A stretch of DNA of 64,000 nt from Chelonoidis abingdonii (taxonomy: Eukaryota; Chordata; Testudines; Testudinidae): the NCBI RefSeq assembly GCF_003597395.2, contig NC_133773.1, forward strand, positions 129,552,865 to 129,616,864, in the 5' to 3' direction. Shown piece by piece: positions 10,407 to 22,569 of this stretch (position 1 is its first letter; each line of letters begins with the position of its first letter). The notes beneath the pieces were generated by a model that was not told the origin of the DNA, searched no databases, and worked only from the letters and a program-made list of their open reading frames with translations. A program made the translations under genes and the position numbers.

Positions 10407-12407
10407 GGCCTGGTCTACACTATGCGTTTAAATTGATTTAAACAGTGTTAAATCGATTTAACGCTGTACCCATCCACACTACAACGCTCTTTATATCGAT
10501 ATAAAGAGCATTTTATATCGATTTCTGTACTCCTCCCAGACGAGAGGAGTAGCCGCCTAAATCGATATAACATATCGGATTAGGGTTAGTGTGGACGGAA
10601 ATCGACGTTGATTGGCCTCCGGGTGGTATCCCACAGTGCACCACTGACGCTCTGGACAGCAATCTGAACTCGATGCAGCGGCAGGTAAACAGGAAAAGCC
10701 CCGCGAACTTTTTGAACTACATTTCCTGTTTGCACAGCGTGGAGCTCTGATCAGCGGGTGGCGATGCAGTCCCAAATCCAAAAAGAGCTCCAGCATGGAC
10801 CGTACGGGAGATACTGGATCTGATCGCTGTATGGGAGACAATCTGTTCTGTCAAAGCTCCGTTACAGAACATGAAATGCCAAAGCGTTCGAAAAAAATCT
10901 CCAGCTACACAGTTCGCGTGACAAGCGTAACGGAAGCCAGAGACTCAAACGACGCTCATGGAGGGAGTGAGGGAGGGGTACTGAGGACTCCAGTATCCCA
11001 CAGTCCACAGCAGTCTCTGAAAAGTATTTAGCCTTCTTGGCTGAGTCCCAATGTCTGTAGGTTCAAAACACAGTGTCTTGCGTGGTTCAGGGAATACTCC
11101 TCAGTTTCTTCCCCCCCCCCCACCACGTGAAAGAAAAGGAAAGAAATCATTTCTTGACTTCTTTCAATGTCACCCTATGTGTACTGAATGCTGCTGGTAG
11201 ACGCGATGCTGCAGCAGTGAAGAGCAGATTGCTCCTCTCCCCTCTCTGGTGGCAGACGTGCAGTAGAATGGGTAACTGTCCTCATGAACCCCTGAGTGTC
11301 CAATGCTTTTAACTGATATATGGCGCCTGGGTAAAACAGGAATGATTCCTGGTCACTCCCAGAGATAGGACAGAACGGCTAGTACCGTCTTCATCATAGC
11401 AACTGGGGCTGAGCAATCAGCCCCTCCCTTTCCTGTGTAAAGAAAAAGATTCTGTACTGCCTGACTGTCATACAGCAGCATGCTGGGCTCCTCCCCCGCA
11501 CCGCCTTATTGTCCTGCCTGGACTGTCATAGCCCGGGAGCGCCTCCCCCTCATTTTATCTCACTAACCAATTGTTCTTTATTCTGCATTCTTTATAACTT
11601 CCAGAACAAATGCGGGCGGACCACTGCCACGGTAGCCCAGGAAGGTTGGGGAGAGGGAAGCAACGGTGGGTTGTTGCAGGGCACCCCTGTGAATACGAGA
11701 CAGACAGTGTGGCTCTGAACACGTGGTCTCTCAGTACACTTGCCCCTATTCTAGGCAGGATGAATCTATTTTAAGAACATAAAGAGGGATTGACTCGGGG
11801 AGTCATCCAGATTTTGCTTTGCGCCCCGGCAGATCTAGCCAGGGGCACTCATGATAGCGCAACAAGTATCAGAGGGGAGAGAAACCTACCATTCATCTCA
11901 TTGCCAGTTTACTCGGCAGTAGACGTACAACGAACTGTGTAACATCTTGCTATCAATGCAAAGCAAATGAATGCTGCTGCGTAGCGCTGGAGTTATCGCC
12001 TCTGTCCGCGCAATCCAGTACACATACGGTGACTGAGAATAAATACTGAACGGCTCCATGGTTGCTGTTGCTTATGGCGTCTGCCAGGGCAATCGAAAAA
12101 CGGCGTGGAAAGATTCAGCTGTTGTTTTCCCGGAGGAAGGAATGACTGACGACATTTACCCAGAACCACCCGCGACAATGATTCAACCCAGAATTCCAAG
12201 GGGCGGGGGAGACTGCGGGAACTATGGGATAGCTACGGAATAGCTACCCACAATGCAACGCTTCAGAAATCGACGCTAGCCTCGGACCATGGACGCACAA
12301 CGCCGAATTACTGTGCCTAGTGGGCTGCATGAAATCGAATTTATAATATCAGTTTTATTCAACCGATTTTAGCTAATTCGATATTATCGCGTAGTGTAGA
12401 CGTGGCC
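10407..12407. mobile_element. PIF/Harbinger element, non-autonomous, 2.0 kb
   Basis: The terminal inverted repeats are ggcctggtctacactatgcg at the left and, reverse-complemented, ggccacgtctacactacgcg at the right. They are flanked by TTA at 10404-10406 and 12408-12410, the 3-bp duplication made by PIF/Harbinger transposases. Subterminal regions are rich in atcgat and tatatcgatata motifs. The interior keeps a Myb-like gene remnant (10760-11031) but I find no DDE transposase, so this copy depended on a helper. CpG is retained more than in the surrounding DNA, which fits a comparatively young copy. Confidence 0.88.
10760..11031 (+). pseudogene. Harbinger Myb/SANT-like protein remnant
   Basis: The text around 'gatgcagtcccaaatccaaaaagagctccagcatgg' and 'tacgggagatactggatctgatcgctgtatggg' matches the start of the Myb/SANT-like gene carried by turtle Harbinger elements, as I remember it. 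The remaining part of the trihelix domain (after about 10905) is deleted: sequence jumps from the first helix region to the 'gagactcaaacgacgctcatgg' part. In complete elements this protein binds the element's ends and helps import the transposase. The frame here (10795-11031) no longer follows the Myb frame, so the copy is dead. Confidence 0.6.
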
Positions 12408-12410
12408 TTA

Positions 12411-14235
12411 ATTACAGCTGTCATTAGGTCTCAGTGGGGCCAGGGTTACAGATGGTGAGGCAAAAGCCAGACAGAATGTAGCTGACTTCATATCCCCAGA
12501 TGAGTTTTCAGGGCTGGCAGTAAGGAAAAAGATGGTTTTACCTGTTGATTGAGCAGTCCTGGAAGTCTGGAGGGACAATAAACATGATGGAATCCCTAAT
12601 GCCATTTTTTACAGTCACTTGCCCTATAGGAATTGCACAAAAGCATCCTTGCTCGTGTGCCCAGAGGTGACGACTGGCACTTTTTAATCTATTGCCTTTA
12701 ATTAAATAAAAAGATTTTTGGGCAAGATGAGCTTCACACAGCTTGGCTCCTGGAGTGACTACGGTTGTTTTGCAAGCATGGTGGGGGCTGCCTGTCTCTG
12801 TGATTGGCATGATAAGTAGCAGTTCTGCATCCAGCTGCTGTGCTTCCTCTGGTGTCATCATTCATCATAGCTGTTCTGAGGGCAGGCTGGGTAGTCGGCT
12901 AGAATGCATGCCAATCCAATACCAGAGCTCATCTCTTCTGTGTGTATTGTCTGGACAGCATCATTTTTATCTATTTTTTTTCTAAAGCTGAGTGACCTCC
13001 TCTTCAAAATTACCAAGAAGCTGCTTGCAGGTGATGGTGCTTGGAGGGCAATGGTGGATATCCTCTACCTGCTATTGCAACACATTGAGCCAAAGTCTCT
13101 CCCTTTCTCTGTAGCCACAGAGGGCCCTACCAGTGTGATTCTGCTCTATGGGAAAGGGGAGATCTGAAAGAACCTTTCCGGGGTGGAGGTGGTGTGTGAC
13201 TCCACATCCTTGAGGGGCATGGGACAGAGCAGCTGGTGCACCTATTGTAATGCAGATCCCCAGGCCATTGCTCCTCACAGAGCAGGTTTGCAGAAGTCAG
13301 GAGCAAGGCCTGCTGGCACTATCAGTATCAGCTGGGGGAATAGATTCTCCCATGGAACTCACTTTGCACCAAGCCTGGCTACTGCAGCTTGGTGTGAAGA
13401 GTGGAACTTGAGGAACCTTTTTGAAATAACCGAGAAAGCAACAGGATTTGTTTCTGTACCTCCCCAATCTCACAAGGGTTTGTGAGTGCTAGCGTGCCCT
13501 CGAGGCTTCTTTGGCCCATGAGGTTTGGGTGGAGAGAACTGGGTGGCCATTGAAAATGAAATATGGTGCCACGTGTAGAAGGTGGCATAAGGCGCATAAG
13601 ATGCTCTGGTAGTTTAGAGTTCCAATTTTTAATGTCTTGTTTCTCTATCTTGACTAACTCTGCAAGGTGTGACTAACCCTATATTTCCAGGTGTGCCTCT
13701 GCAATTTTCAGGCTGCAGTCATTTGCATGTGCAACCCCAGTTTTGCATGGCACTGGCAGGTGCAAATTCAGATGTTCTTGTGTTAGCAGCTTGGTTTGGG
13801 TGTCTGAGTGCTCCTTGCATGTGCGGATTTGAGGGGGCAAATCTTTGCACTCAAGAGTGGCAGGTGCAAATTTAAAGGCTGAGATCTATTGAAAAATGGA
13901 TGTATATCTCTAAGGGCCAAATTTCCAGTGGATCTCTTTACTGTGCTGCAGTATCCATATCCAGGCTCTCAAGTCTGCACACGAGCCCTTATACCAGGTA
14001 ACTGCATGTGTTATTGTCTGCTTTGAACGCAGATGTGTGAGCTTTTGTGTAGGCAAAGAGACATATTTACAAATATTTTAGGAAAGATTGAAAGAGGCCT
14101 ATGAACAAGACCTCACAAATATAATTAAGTTATGGGTTGGTCAGTAAAACCTTGGCTGGGCATGTCACAGACATCTAGTGTGTTGGACCCCAGAGCAAGC
14201 TGTGAGGGCTTCAGCAGTACAGGAACTAGATAGAA
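12411..14235. other. No gene; low-order word repeats near 13700-13900
   Basis: No element ends are recognised. Between about 13700 and 13880 the words gtgcaaatt and ttgcatgtgc recur in both orientations, which may be an old palindromic repeat. Open frames of 80 to 107 codons (for example 12538-12861 minus) have no motifs. Confidence 0.4.
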
Positions 14236-14239
14236 TTGC

Positions 14240-14958
14240 ATTCAGTGTCATTTAATGAGATAATAAGACAGACAATATTATAATATCACTATATAAATCC
14301 ATGATATGCCCATACCTGGAATACTGCATGCAGTTCTGGTCGATTGATCTCAAAAAAGTTAAATTAGCATTGGAAGAAGTACAGAGAAGGGCAACAAAAA
14401 TGATCAGGAGTATGGAATAGCTTCCACATGAAGAGAGATTAGAAAGACTGGACTGTTCATCTTAGAAAAGAGAGGATTAAGGGGGGGATATGACAGAGGT
14501 CTATAAAATCATAAATGATGTGGAGAAAGTAAATAAGGAAGTGTTATTTACCTCTTCATATAATACAAGAACCAGGGGTCACCCAATGAAATTAATAGGT
14601 GGCAGGTTTAAAATAAACTCAAGGAAGTATTTCTTCAGACAGCACAAAGTCAACCTGTGGAATGCATTGTCAGGGGATATTGTGAAGGCCAATTTAATAT
14701 AACTGGCTTGGAAAAAAAACGTTCCTGGAGGATAGGACAGCAATGGCTATTAGCCATGATGGTCAGGGATGCCAACCCCATGCTCCAGGTGTCCCTAAAC
14801 CTGTGACTGCCAGAAACTGGGACTGGATGACAAGTGATGGATCATTTGATAATTGTCCTATTCTCTCTGAAGCATTTTAGCACTGGCCATTGTCAGAAGA
14901 CAAGATACGGAGCTAAATGGACCATTGCTCTGACCCAGTATGGCCATTCTTATTTTCA
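14240..14958 (+). mobile_element. CR1 LINE, 3' end with C-terminal coding part
   Basis: The segment encodes the C-terminal part of CR1 ORF2 and the 3' untranslated region. Motifs in order: SMICPYLEYCMQFWS (about 14298), EEVQRRATKMI (14370), a frameshift, then the open frame 14490-14702 with [15 protein letters not shown] and [20 protein letters not shown]. The end is the CR1 tail 'gaccattgctctgacccagtatggccattctta'. The copy is 5'-truncated as most CR1 copies are. Confidence 0.88.
14490..14702 (+). pseudogene. CR1 ORF2 C-terminal fragment
   Basis: Seventy codons with the CR1 C-terminal pattern (Y-K-I-(M/I)-N, then a TRGH segment, then F-(R/K)-x-R-K-x-FF-x-x-R-x-x-x-x-WN). The upstream coding part is in other frames with stops, so this is a relic, not a gene. 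Confidence 0.8.
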
Positions 14959-14959
14959 A

Positions 14960-16899
14960 ATGAGCTTCCTCACTGCTAGTGTTCTGTTCTTAATTGGGTG
15001 CAGATTGGTAAAAATTGCAAATTATAATTCAGTGGTTTGGCAGTTACTGGTGTCTTTAATCTATGGCCCTGTTTATTCTGGGGTTTTTAGCATTGTAGCT
15101 ACACAAGTGCAATCCCTAGTAGAGATCCATTCATTCCAGTATAAGAAGGGACATGCAGCAGTGTGATTTCCCCTCCACTCCTTTCCCCCCAGTAAACTGC
15201 ATTAGTGTAAATGTCCTGACTCTAGAAGAGTTCTAACATCCAAGTGATTCAGGCTGAAAGGACACAGTTGTACTTTGCACATGAGAAACATACAGTCTTT
15301 CACAACACAAACCATCCATAAACACTGCCTGCTGAGCCAGCACGTCTGAGAGTCATGGGCCAGAATTTTTCAAACTGTGGTTCCTAAAGAAAATTCATAG
15401 GGCCAGAATTGCGAGCCCTTTACTCACACTGGGGAATAGTACTCACCCCAGTTGACTTTGGTGGACCTTCTTATGTGAGTAACTGCTCGCTGTTTTGAGG
15501 AAAAGGCTCACATCCCAGCTGCTGTGAAACTACAACTCCACTGACTCAGTAGAATTATAGGTGTCTTGCACCTCTGAGGGATCAGGCCCCTTTTCTTTGG
15601 GAGCGAGGCCTTAGGCATACAGCTTCCTTCAGCTTCAATGCAATGGCAGTTTTGGCCCTATACCTTAATAGTGCATTTTTGGGGGAGTGGGTGGGATTGG
15701 AGGTTTTAATTTTTCTCCTCAAAGTGCAGTGTTGCTGGAGCAACACATTGGCAAAGATGAGCCCTGGTGCAAAGTTTAGATCTAGACACGCTTTCCCAAA
15801 GTTCAGGGCTGCCTGGCTCTGGGGTTCTGGTTCTGGCTTATCTATAGCCCTAGGAAAAAATTTTCACAAGCACAAAGGTTCCACGGTAGGACTAAAAACT
15901 AAAGATAATCTCTGCTCAGCCCTTTTCTTATTTTCCTTTTGTCTTAAAACACTTTTTGTTTTCTTTGCTGCGCTTAAGAGTTCCATGTGGAATTAAGACT
16001 CCTTAGAATTATTGTAACAAAGTGCTGCCTTGTTTCCTAAGCTCTCAGGACATACAGTTCAGATGCATCTAATCTCTCTTTTTACCATATGTAGATTTCC
16101 AGATTTTAACAATTGAATAAATGCCACCTGCTGGGCACACTCTGTAATTGCAGCTGAAATATAGGTCAAAATTTAAAATAACAATTAAAAAAAAAAAAGC
16201 TGGTACAAACTGCTTGCCTGGAAACTGTGTGAATAAAGTCATAAAGTTCCTTTTTAGTTGCCATTCACGATGAAGAGTATTGCTGTGCTCCAGAAAGCTC
16301 ACTGTGGATCACTGCCTCCCTCAGCTTCCCTAGATAAAGATCCCGCAGTGTTACAATGGCTGAAACATACACCAGTGGCCACTTTCATGGACCTTGTTGC
16401 TTGGAAGAATTGAGAACCCACCGAAGGAGGGACTGGCTAATGGATGTAGCTTTGCCATCTCATTGCTACTTATTAGAATATTTTTTTTTCTCTTGCCAAA
16501 GACAATTGATGTGAAGAGGAATGGATTTTCAGCTCATCAAATGCTCCCTCCTGCTTGTCTCTGCAGAACTTAGAGGAACCATGTCCATTGCATTTGCACT
16601 GTCCAGGAGTCTTCTCCACCACGGTCTCAAATCCCTTCCATTAGCATCCCCTTGCAAAACACTTCTTGTGACCTGATGGCAAACTGCACTGGAATAGCAA
16701 TGGGCCAGACTATGCCCCTAAGAGCCACATGTGGGGGTGACTCACCCCTCCTAGATGGAAGGGATAGGGACTGACCATCTTCAAAAGGCTCTTTCCTTGG
16801 ATTTAAATGTTTTCATATATTGCATTGGTTGAAAAGGCTACTGAGAAACAAGAACTTGGATCAGGGAATCAGTAATGAGATAGAGAGATTGTCATCAAA
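14960..16899. other. No gene recognised; one palindromic element
   Basis: Apart from the palindrome at 15411-15490 I see no repeat. A poly-A run is at 16187-16198. Open frames of 110 to 117 codons at 14834-15166 and 15643-15996 have no motifs and start in CR1 tail or AT-rich sequence. Confidence 0.45.
15411..15490. repeat. Short palindromic element
   Basis: Left arm gcgagccctttactcaca; right arm reverse-complemented gcgagcagttactcacat. The centre carries a second, looser pairing (cacccc/ggggaa region). About 80 bp, could form a hairpin. Confidence 0.6.
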
Positions 16900-17095
16900 A
16901 GAGGAAGAATTGTCTAGTAGTTAGGGACATGAGACTGAATTCAGTTCCCTGATCTGCTGCAGAAAACTTATGCAACCTTGAATAAGTCACTTAGTCTCTT
17001 TGTGCCTCAGCTTCCCATTTGTAAAGTGGGGATAATAGGGAAACTCTTGGGGCGGTGTGAACAGACATAGTTTAAATACATTAAAAGACTGTGAG
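16900..17095 (+). mobile_element. MIR-type SINE
   Basis: Shows the tRNA-derived head (ttgtctagtagttagggac) and the core 'aagtcacttagtctctttgtgcctcagcttcccatttgtaaagtggggataata', typical of MIR-like SINEs. The tail is degraded. Confidence 0.85.
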
Positions 17096-17099
17096 GCAT

Positions 17100-18190
17100 T
17101 CAGCTAATGGCAGCCGTATGAGTATTTTAGATAACCATTGCTAGGCCATTTGTTCAAATGGGGATTAGGCTGTTAAATACTCAAAGCTGTAACAACGGCT
17201 CAGTGGCCTGGGTGAACCATGTGGGTGTTTTCAGTAACAGCTGTGCAAAGCTCAACAGTTATGGTGGATGTGGCTTTGGGGAAGTTTTTCTCATTGCTTT
17301 CAGTCTGCACGGTTTTGCTCTGTTAAGTTTTGATTTCTTCTGAAACCCATCCCACACAGTCAAAGCTCAAAATAAACCCAGTGCTTTTTAGCATTACTTC
17401 AGTGTTAGCATGTTTTATGGGTCCTAGCAATGTAATTTAGTCACCAGTGCTTTGTAACCCTGGAAGACACCAAAATTTGAGTTGAGACACTCGTGTCAAA
17501 CTGTATCATTCTGAGATGCCACAGGAAATGTGAGGAAGGGGGAGTCCAAATCAGCTTAGATGAAATTCAGACTATGAGCCCCGTGGTGAGGGACTGTCAT
17601 TCCTTGAATGTCTGGCATCTAGCACATCATGGGACCTACCATAAATAAGAATTAGTTGCTTCACTAGTTTTGAATCCCAATGGACATATGCCCACATCAC
17701 GAAACCTCCTCCACACTTAGCACCTTTTTTGGCAGTCTCAGTAGAGAAGATGTCTTCTGCAGACCATGGTCTCTGTGCCCAGGGAAGCTTTCCCCGAGCA
17801 TCTGAGCTCCCCAGCAGTTTAAATCACCATATGAGCTATCCCTTATCACAGGCCCCTGGTTGAGTGGTTACAAGTCAGCAGGGCTGCCTTGCAGGTGGGC
17901 GTCATGGTCAGGGCATGATGGGGGCGCTGTGGTCAAAAGGCAAGGAGTGGGGAGGCCTGGGGTGTGAGACCATGGAAGGGAGCTTGGGGCTGTGGGGCCT
18001 GGGTATGAAGGAAGAGGGTGGGGAGCTTGAAGAGGCAGCAGGAGCCAGGAGCAATATGGAGATGGATGGGGAGGCAGCAGGGGCCAGGAGGAATGGGAGG
18101 ATGGTGGGGATTCTAGGTTGGCAACGGGGGCCAGAGACACCAAAATACAAGTGTGCCCTGGGTGCCATTTTCCCTAAGGCTGGCCCTGCT
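17100..18190. other. No gene; purine-rich GC tract at 17870-18180
   Basis: The first part is unremarkable. From about 17870 to 18180 the plus strand is strongly G and A rich with the phrase 'ggcagcagg(a/g)(g)ccagga' repeated at about 18032 and 18073, which produces long open frames on both strands (17864-18244 plus, 17908-18426 minus). Their composition is simple and they have no domain signature; I take them as shadows. Confidence 0.5.
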
Positions 18191-18194
18191 GGTG

Positions 18195-18272
18195 AGGATA
18201 GAACCAGGACCTTTAAGTCCAAAAGAGAGCCCCCTACTGCTTGAGCAACAGGACTAAACCCATTAGCTAGAA
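18195..18272 (-). mobile_element. tRNA-derived SINE head, reverse orientation
   Basis: 'gatagaaccaggacctttaagtccaaaagagagccccctactgcttgagcaa' reads on the minus strand as a tRNA-like head with a B-box-like stretch followed by gctcaagcagtaggggg. Only the head is recognisable. Confidence 0.45.
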
Positions 18273-18274
18273 GT

Positions 18275-20070
18275 TGAACTTGGGAGCAGTAGCAGCTGAT
18301 TATGCTCTGTAGATCCACCACAGAGTGGGATGTGCAACCCACTTCATCCCCTGGATGAAGAGAGGACTTCATTCTCCAGGACTGGCAACTAGGCACCACC
18401 CACATGCATGACTTTTCAGGGAGCAATAGAAAGAATTACATGGAATAAAGGCAGCAGATTTTCAGAGTGTTTTGTTCTTGTACAAAAATTAAACCAGGAG
18501 CTTCCACCCACAGACACTATTTATAACCGAATAGTAACTACATTAACTTGGGATCCCTGCAGTTCCTGGCGTTGCTCAAAGAGCACTCTTTTGTTATAGT
18601 TCCATTATGTGGTCCGCTGATGTGAAAGCCACAGCTTGTATAGAACAATTCCTCATTTAGTCTTCCAGCACTCCAGCGCCTGTGAATCAGAGCACTCGCT
18701 CTCTGCTAGCTCTGTAGCATAACATGGGGCGAGGGCTAGGTGCTGCTAGCATTGGTTAAAGCACTAACCTTTGGATTCATGAGCTTAAGGATTGGAGTTG
18801 GGACATGAGGGGAATTTATCCTGATGAGTCTCCATTGGACCATGTCACACACCCTCAAAGTGTGTTAGCCCTCTCAGACCAGGAATGGAATAGCACAAAA
18901 TGCTGCAGGTTGGGCCTGAGGGGCACTGGCCTCTGCTCACATTATGGGTGACATTTGTGCACCCTGTGCAAAGGCTCATAGTTTCTGTAGGGACATCAAA
19001 CTGGGGCTGGCAGAGATGGGATCTTCTCCTCCAACATGGAGGAAGGGGATGGGGCACCTGCACATCTAGTCCAGGATGTAGTCCAGCTACAGAAGTGGCT
19101 CCCATCACTCCAACATGGGAGCTGAGTGTATTCATGTGGTAGGCAGACCCACTGGCCCATGCCCCCACTGTTCCCACCCATAAATGCTCCCAAACACATG
19201 CCCATAGCTAAACCCTAAGTGAAGTATGCTCCACAGGGCACAGCCTCTCACCCAGCCCCGTGATGTGGTGGCATTCCTCACTGAGTGGTAGGCCAGGCAT
19301 GGCAGGGGAATGGAACTTTGTCCCATGTTTAGCTTAAACCAATCAGTCCCGCACTTCACTGCATTTTAAAATTCACTCGCACATTAAAAAACATGGAAAT
19401 TGGAAGAGCAGAACTTCCAGCCTGTCAGGAGGACAATTTCACAGCCCCTTGACAGACCCAGGGCTGGTGACTCCCACTGAATTTCCCAGAGGGGGAGTAA
19501 CAAATTTGAATGAAAGTGTTCAAATGGATCAGAGCCCAAACTCTTTCCTGGCTTCAGTCCACATGTGGCCACATTCTGTCAAGAACAGAGAGATTTCAGC
19601 CCAAAATAGCGGCCATCTCATCTCAACAGCTGAAATTTCATAAGAACTGGTCATGAGACTGCTGCTATGTCAGCTCTGAGCCTGAATCCACACCCGGCCC
19701 TGACTCTGTGTCATCTTCAAAGTCTTTTCTGTACCGACTCTGAAAGCTGTCTTCTGGGCCATTTCTGGTACTTACCTTGTATCTCAAAAGATCCCAGAGG
19801 CTTTTCAGATAATAAACAAGAATCACTGACCCTGCCACTGCAGTATTCCCCTGCCAGAGGTAAAACACAGTGACTGTTTTCAATCACACACAACATTATA
19901 GGCAAAGAAGGTAATACTCTAACTGAGACGACAGAGGAAATGTAGGTGAGGTAGGCAGAATAGGAATCTGATCAAGACAGCTGGGTTAACACTGTTATAA
20001 GTCATGGACTACAATTTTTGGTTTAATCTCATGGGACATTTGTTCACTGGTGACTCTCACCATCAACTAA
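18275..20070. other. No gene or repeat recognised
   Basis: About 1.8 kb with many short overlapping open frames on both strands between 18840 and 19900, all without motifs. No clear element ends seen. Confidence 0.4.
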
Positions 20071-20078
20071 ATCACTAG

Positions 20079-20563
20079 TAAGGCTGAGATTTTTGTCATG
20101 GTTATTTTTAGTAAAAGTCATGGACAGGTCACGGCAGTAAACAAAAATTCACGGAAGCCATGACCTGTCTGTGACTTTTGCTGCTGCAGCGCCATGGTTT
20201 CCCCCACCACCGTGGTGGCTGGGAGCTGTGGGGTTCCCTCTCCGCCCCGGTGACCATATTTCCCAAAGAGAAAACGGGACACTTCCAGGTGCTCACCTGA
20301 GGCATCCCACTGCTCCCTGTGCGAAGCTGTTGCCCATCGCTGGAACCCTGGGGAAGGCCCCCTCAGGAGTCTGTCACCTGAGGCTGGAACTTTGCAGGGG
20401 ACCCCCTGTTGCTTGTCACTGCTGTCGCCTGTTGCTGGAACCTTATCATGGCCCCACTGGCTGTCCTGCAGCCCCTGGGGCTGAAGCAGAGAATGTCATG
20501 GAGGTCTCTGGAAGTCAGGAATTCCGTGACTTGCATGATATCTGTGACATAAACGTAGCCTTA
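20079..20563. mobile_element. hAT-like non-autonomous element (485 bp)
   Basis: The left end is taaggctgagatttttgtca and the right end, reverse-complemented, is taaggctacgtttatgtcac. Flanking octamers atcactag (20071-20078) and atcacctg (20564-20571) match at 6 of 8 positions, consistent with an aged hAT duplication. The left part contains a smaller inverted repeat around 'gtcatggacaggtcacgg / ccatgacctgtctgtgac'. The GC-rich interior gives the 150-codon open frame at 20171-20623, which has no motif. Confidence 0.65.
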
Positions 20564-20591
20564 ATCACCTGTACCAGCATCCCAGGTGCTG

Positions 20592-20993
20592 CTAGGAACT
20601 CTGTGGTGCAAGTACTGACCTGACCTGAGTGCGCTTGGCTTGTCTGGATGACATGAGCACAGCAGCATTAGGAAATTCTTTTTTAGCATTTCTCCCAAGA
20701 GCGGTGATCTTGTATGCATCCTGTGGGTAATTTGGGAGGTGCTTTGTCAAGAAGGATTTTGCACAATTGCATCTGATACCCAATTGGCGGCCTGAGCCCC
20801 ATGTGTCAATCCCACTATGGATCCAATACTTGCTGAGGTCTGCTAAGAAGGTGATTGGAGAAATAAACTCAGGCCAGTATCTTACCAAGCAAGATATTCT
20901 CTTGAAGATAAAATACTGCAAGGCGGCATGTATGGAACAGTGAGGCCTACCAGGACCCACAACAGAAGTAAAAGGACTTATATGCTGCCACAA
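20592..20993 (-). other. Unidentified 133-codon open frame
   Basis: This minus-strand frame starts with MWQHISPF and lies in unique-looking sequence. Its C-terminal third (for example NYPQDAYKITALGRNAKKEF) has balanced, protein-like composition, but I recognise no family. The frame ends in the right flank of the hAT-like element. It could be a chance frame, a retropseudogene piece or part of an unrecognised repeat. Confidence 0.2.
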
Positions 20994-21052
20994 GTCAAAC
21001 TGCTTAGAGCAAAAGCTATCTATATAAAGTTCTGGGGATAACCAATTTTGTC

Positions 21053-21390
21053 ATAAATGCATAGATGTTAAGGCCAGAAGAAAACACTGTGATCATCTAG
21101 TTTGAACCCTGCATAACACAGGCCATAGAATTTCACTTTAAATCAAGCTTGTAATATGTGGTTGAGTTACCGCTTATCTTTTAGGAAGCCACTGAGTCTT
21201 GAGTTAAAAAATTCAAGTGTTGGAGAATCTAGCACATCCCTAGGTATGTAATGCTACTTAGGCCTCACTATTAAAAATGTGCGTCTTACTTCCAGTCTGA
21301 ACTTGTCTAGCTGCAGCTTCCAGGCACTGGATCATGTAATGCCTTGCCTAGATTCAACAGCCCTCTGCTATCATACATCTTATTCTTGTG
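21053..21390 (-). mobile_element. CR1 LINE 3' end, reverse orientation
   Basis: The plus strand begins 'catagatgttaaggccagaagaaaacactgtgatcatctag' and continues 'cataacacaggccatagaatttcac', the reverse complement of a CR1 tail and C-terminal region. Further on, 'cttccaggcactggatcatgtaatgcc' corresponds to the coding part. Heavily diverged. Confidence 0.82.
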
Positions 21391-22430
21391 GGAGACACAT
21401 CTCCAAAGAGAGGACATTCTAGCAAACGTCCTCATCATTTTCACGTTGTGTGGTCTTGGCACTGCACGGGGATCTGGGTTCTCTCCCTGGATGTGTCTCA
21501 GGCTTCCTGGGTGACTGGCCTGAATGTAGCTGGGCTTCAGCTGCTCACCTGCAAAGGGGAGATGATAATGCTTCCCTACCTCCCCAGGAGGGGCTATAAT
21601 ACATACTGATACAGACATGTTTCAGAGGCACGATTCTGTAATCCAAATCACTGTTAACACACTCCCACTAAATTGACTCTAGCTTTGTGATACAAAATGT
21701 GTTCTGTGGCTGCATTTTCATACACAGGTGTTTCTATTCTGATTAAGTCTGTCTATATCTGTGTGCATCAATGGTTTTATTCTCAGAACAGGGAGAAGAC
21801 AGGGAGGGTCGGGGCTAATTGATTACCTTGTAAGCAGCTTTGGGATATTCACACATGATGAGGCGTTTTAGACCTTGTTGAGAGTATTTACTGTAAAAGA
21901 AGATTAATAAAGCTCCATGTTAAAAGGGGAACTAAGCTCTTTGAGTCAGCTCATCTATCTGCTCTAAATGGGGCCTTTACGTGTAATGGAGCCAGTGATT
22001 TCTTCTAGCACGCGCTCCATTTAAAGTCAGAGGTTTGACCAAAATAGCTCTTGGGATTTTATGATTTTCTATTTTTATCAATGATCTACTTAAATGCTGA
22101 CTTCATCCTCTTTAAGACAGGCAGAGCAATCCAATTGGCTAAATGCTGCGTATTGCTGAAGGAATGGAATTATTGAAAAGTATATTGCGTGATGAATGCA
22201 TGATGGGTATTCTGTGCCATTTCTTATGACATCCAACTGCAGAAAGGGGTCAAGGCTGAGGACCAAGGTCAATGGTAAGCCTTAATGCAGGGACAGTTTC
22301 TACTACCCTTTATTTCCCTGGGTAGCACCTTACTCCTTCAGCTGTTCCATTGAATTCAAGGAGTAAGGTACTATTTAGTAAGTGTAAGAATAGTAAAATC
22401 TGGGCCCCAGTTCCCTCCCACCTGTTTTCT
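21391..22430. other. No gene or repeat recognised
   Basis: Open frames at 21307-21618 minus partly overlap the CR1 fragment; nothing else of note. Confidence 0.45.
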
Positions 22431-22431
22431 C

Positions 22432-22566
22432 TGTTTAGACTGTGAGCTCTTCAGGGCAGAGACTGCCTCTCTCTGTGTTTGCACAGCACCTTGCGCAATG
22501 GAATCCCAAACATGGTCGGGGTTTTTAGGCGCTACTGTAACACCAATAACAATAAATGCTAATCAC
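22432..22566 (+). mobile_element. MIR/L2-type 3' tail
   Basis: 'tagactgtgagctcttcagggcagagactgcctctctctgtgtttgcacagcacctt' followed by 'ttaggcgctactgtaacaccaataacaataa' is the 3' tail shared by reptile MIR and L2-like elements. A related copy is at 35203-35330. Confidence 0.78.
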
Positions 22567-22569
22567 AGA

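Noticed and set aside
12538..12861. 107-codon minus-strand frame
   Set aside because: No motif, no splice context and competing frames on the other strand.
17864..18426. Long overlapping frames (126 and 172 codons) on both strands
   Set aside because: They follow a purine-rich, low-complexity tract; composition is simple and no domain or splice pattern is seen.
20171..20623. 150-codon plus-strand frame
   Set aside because: It spans the GC-rich interior and right end of a hAT-like element and shows no motif.
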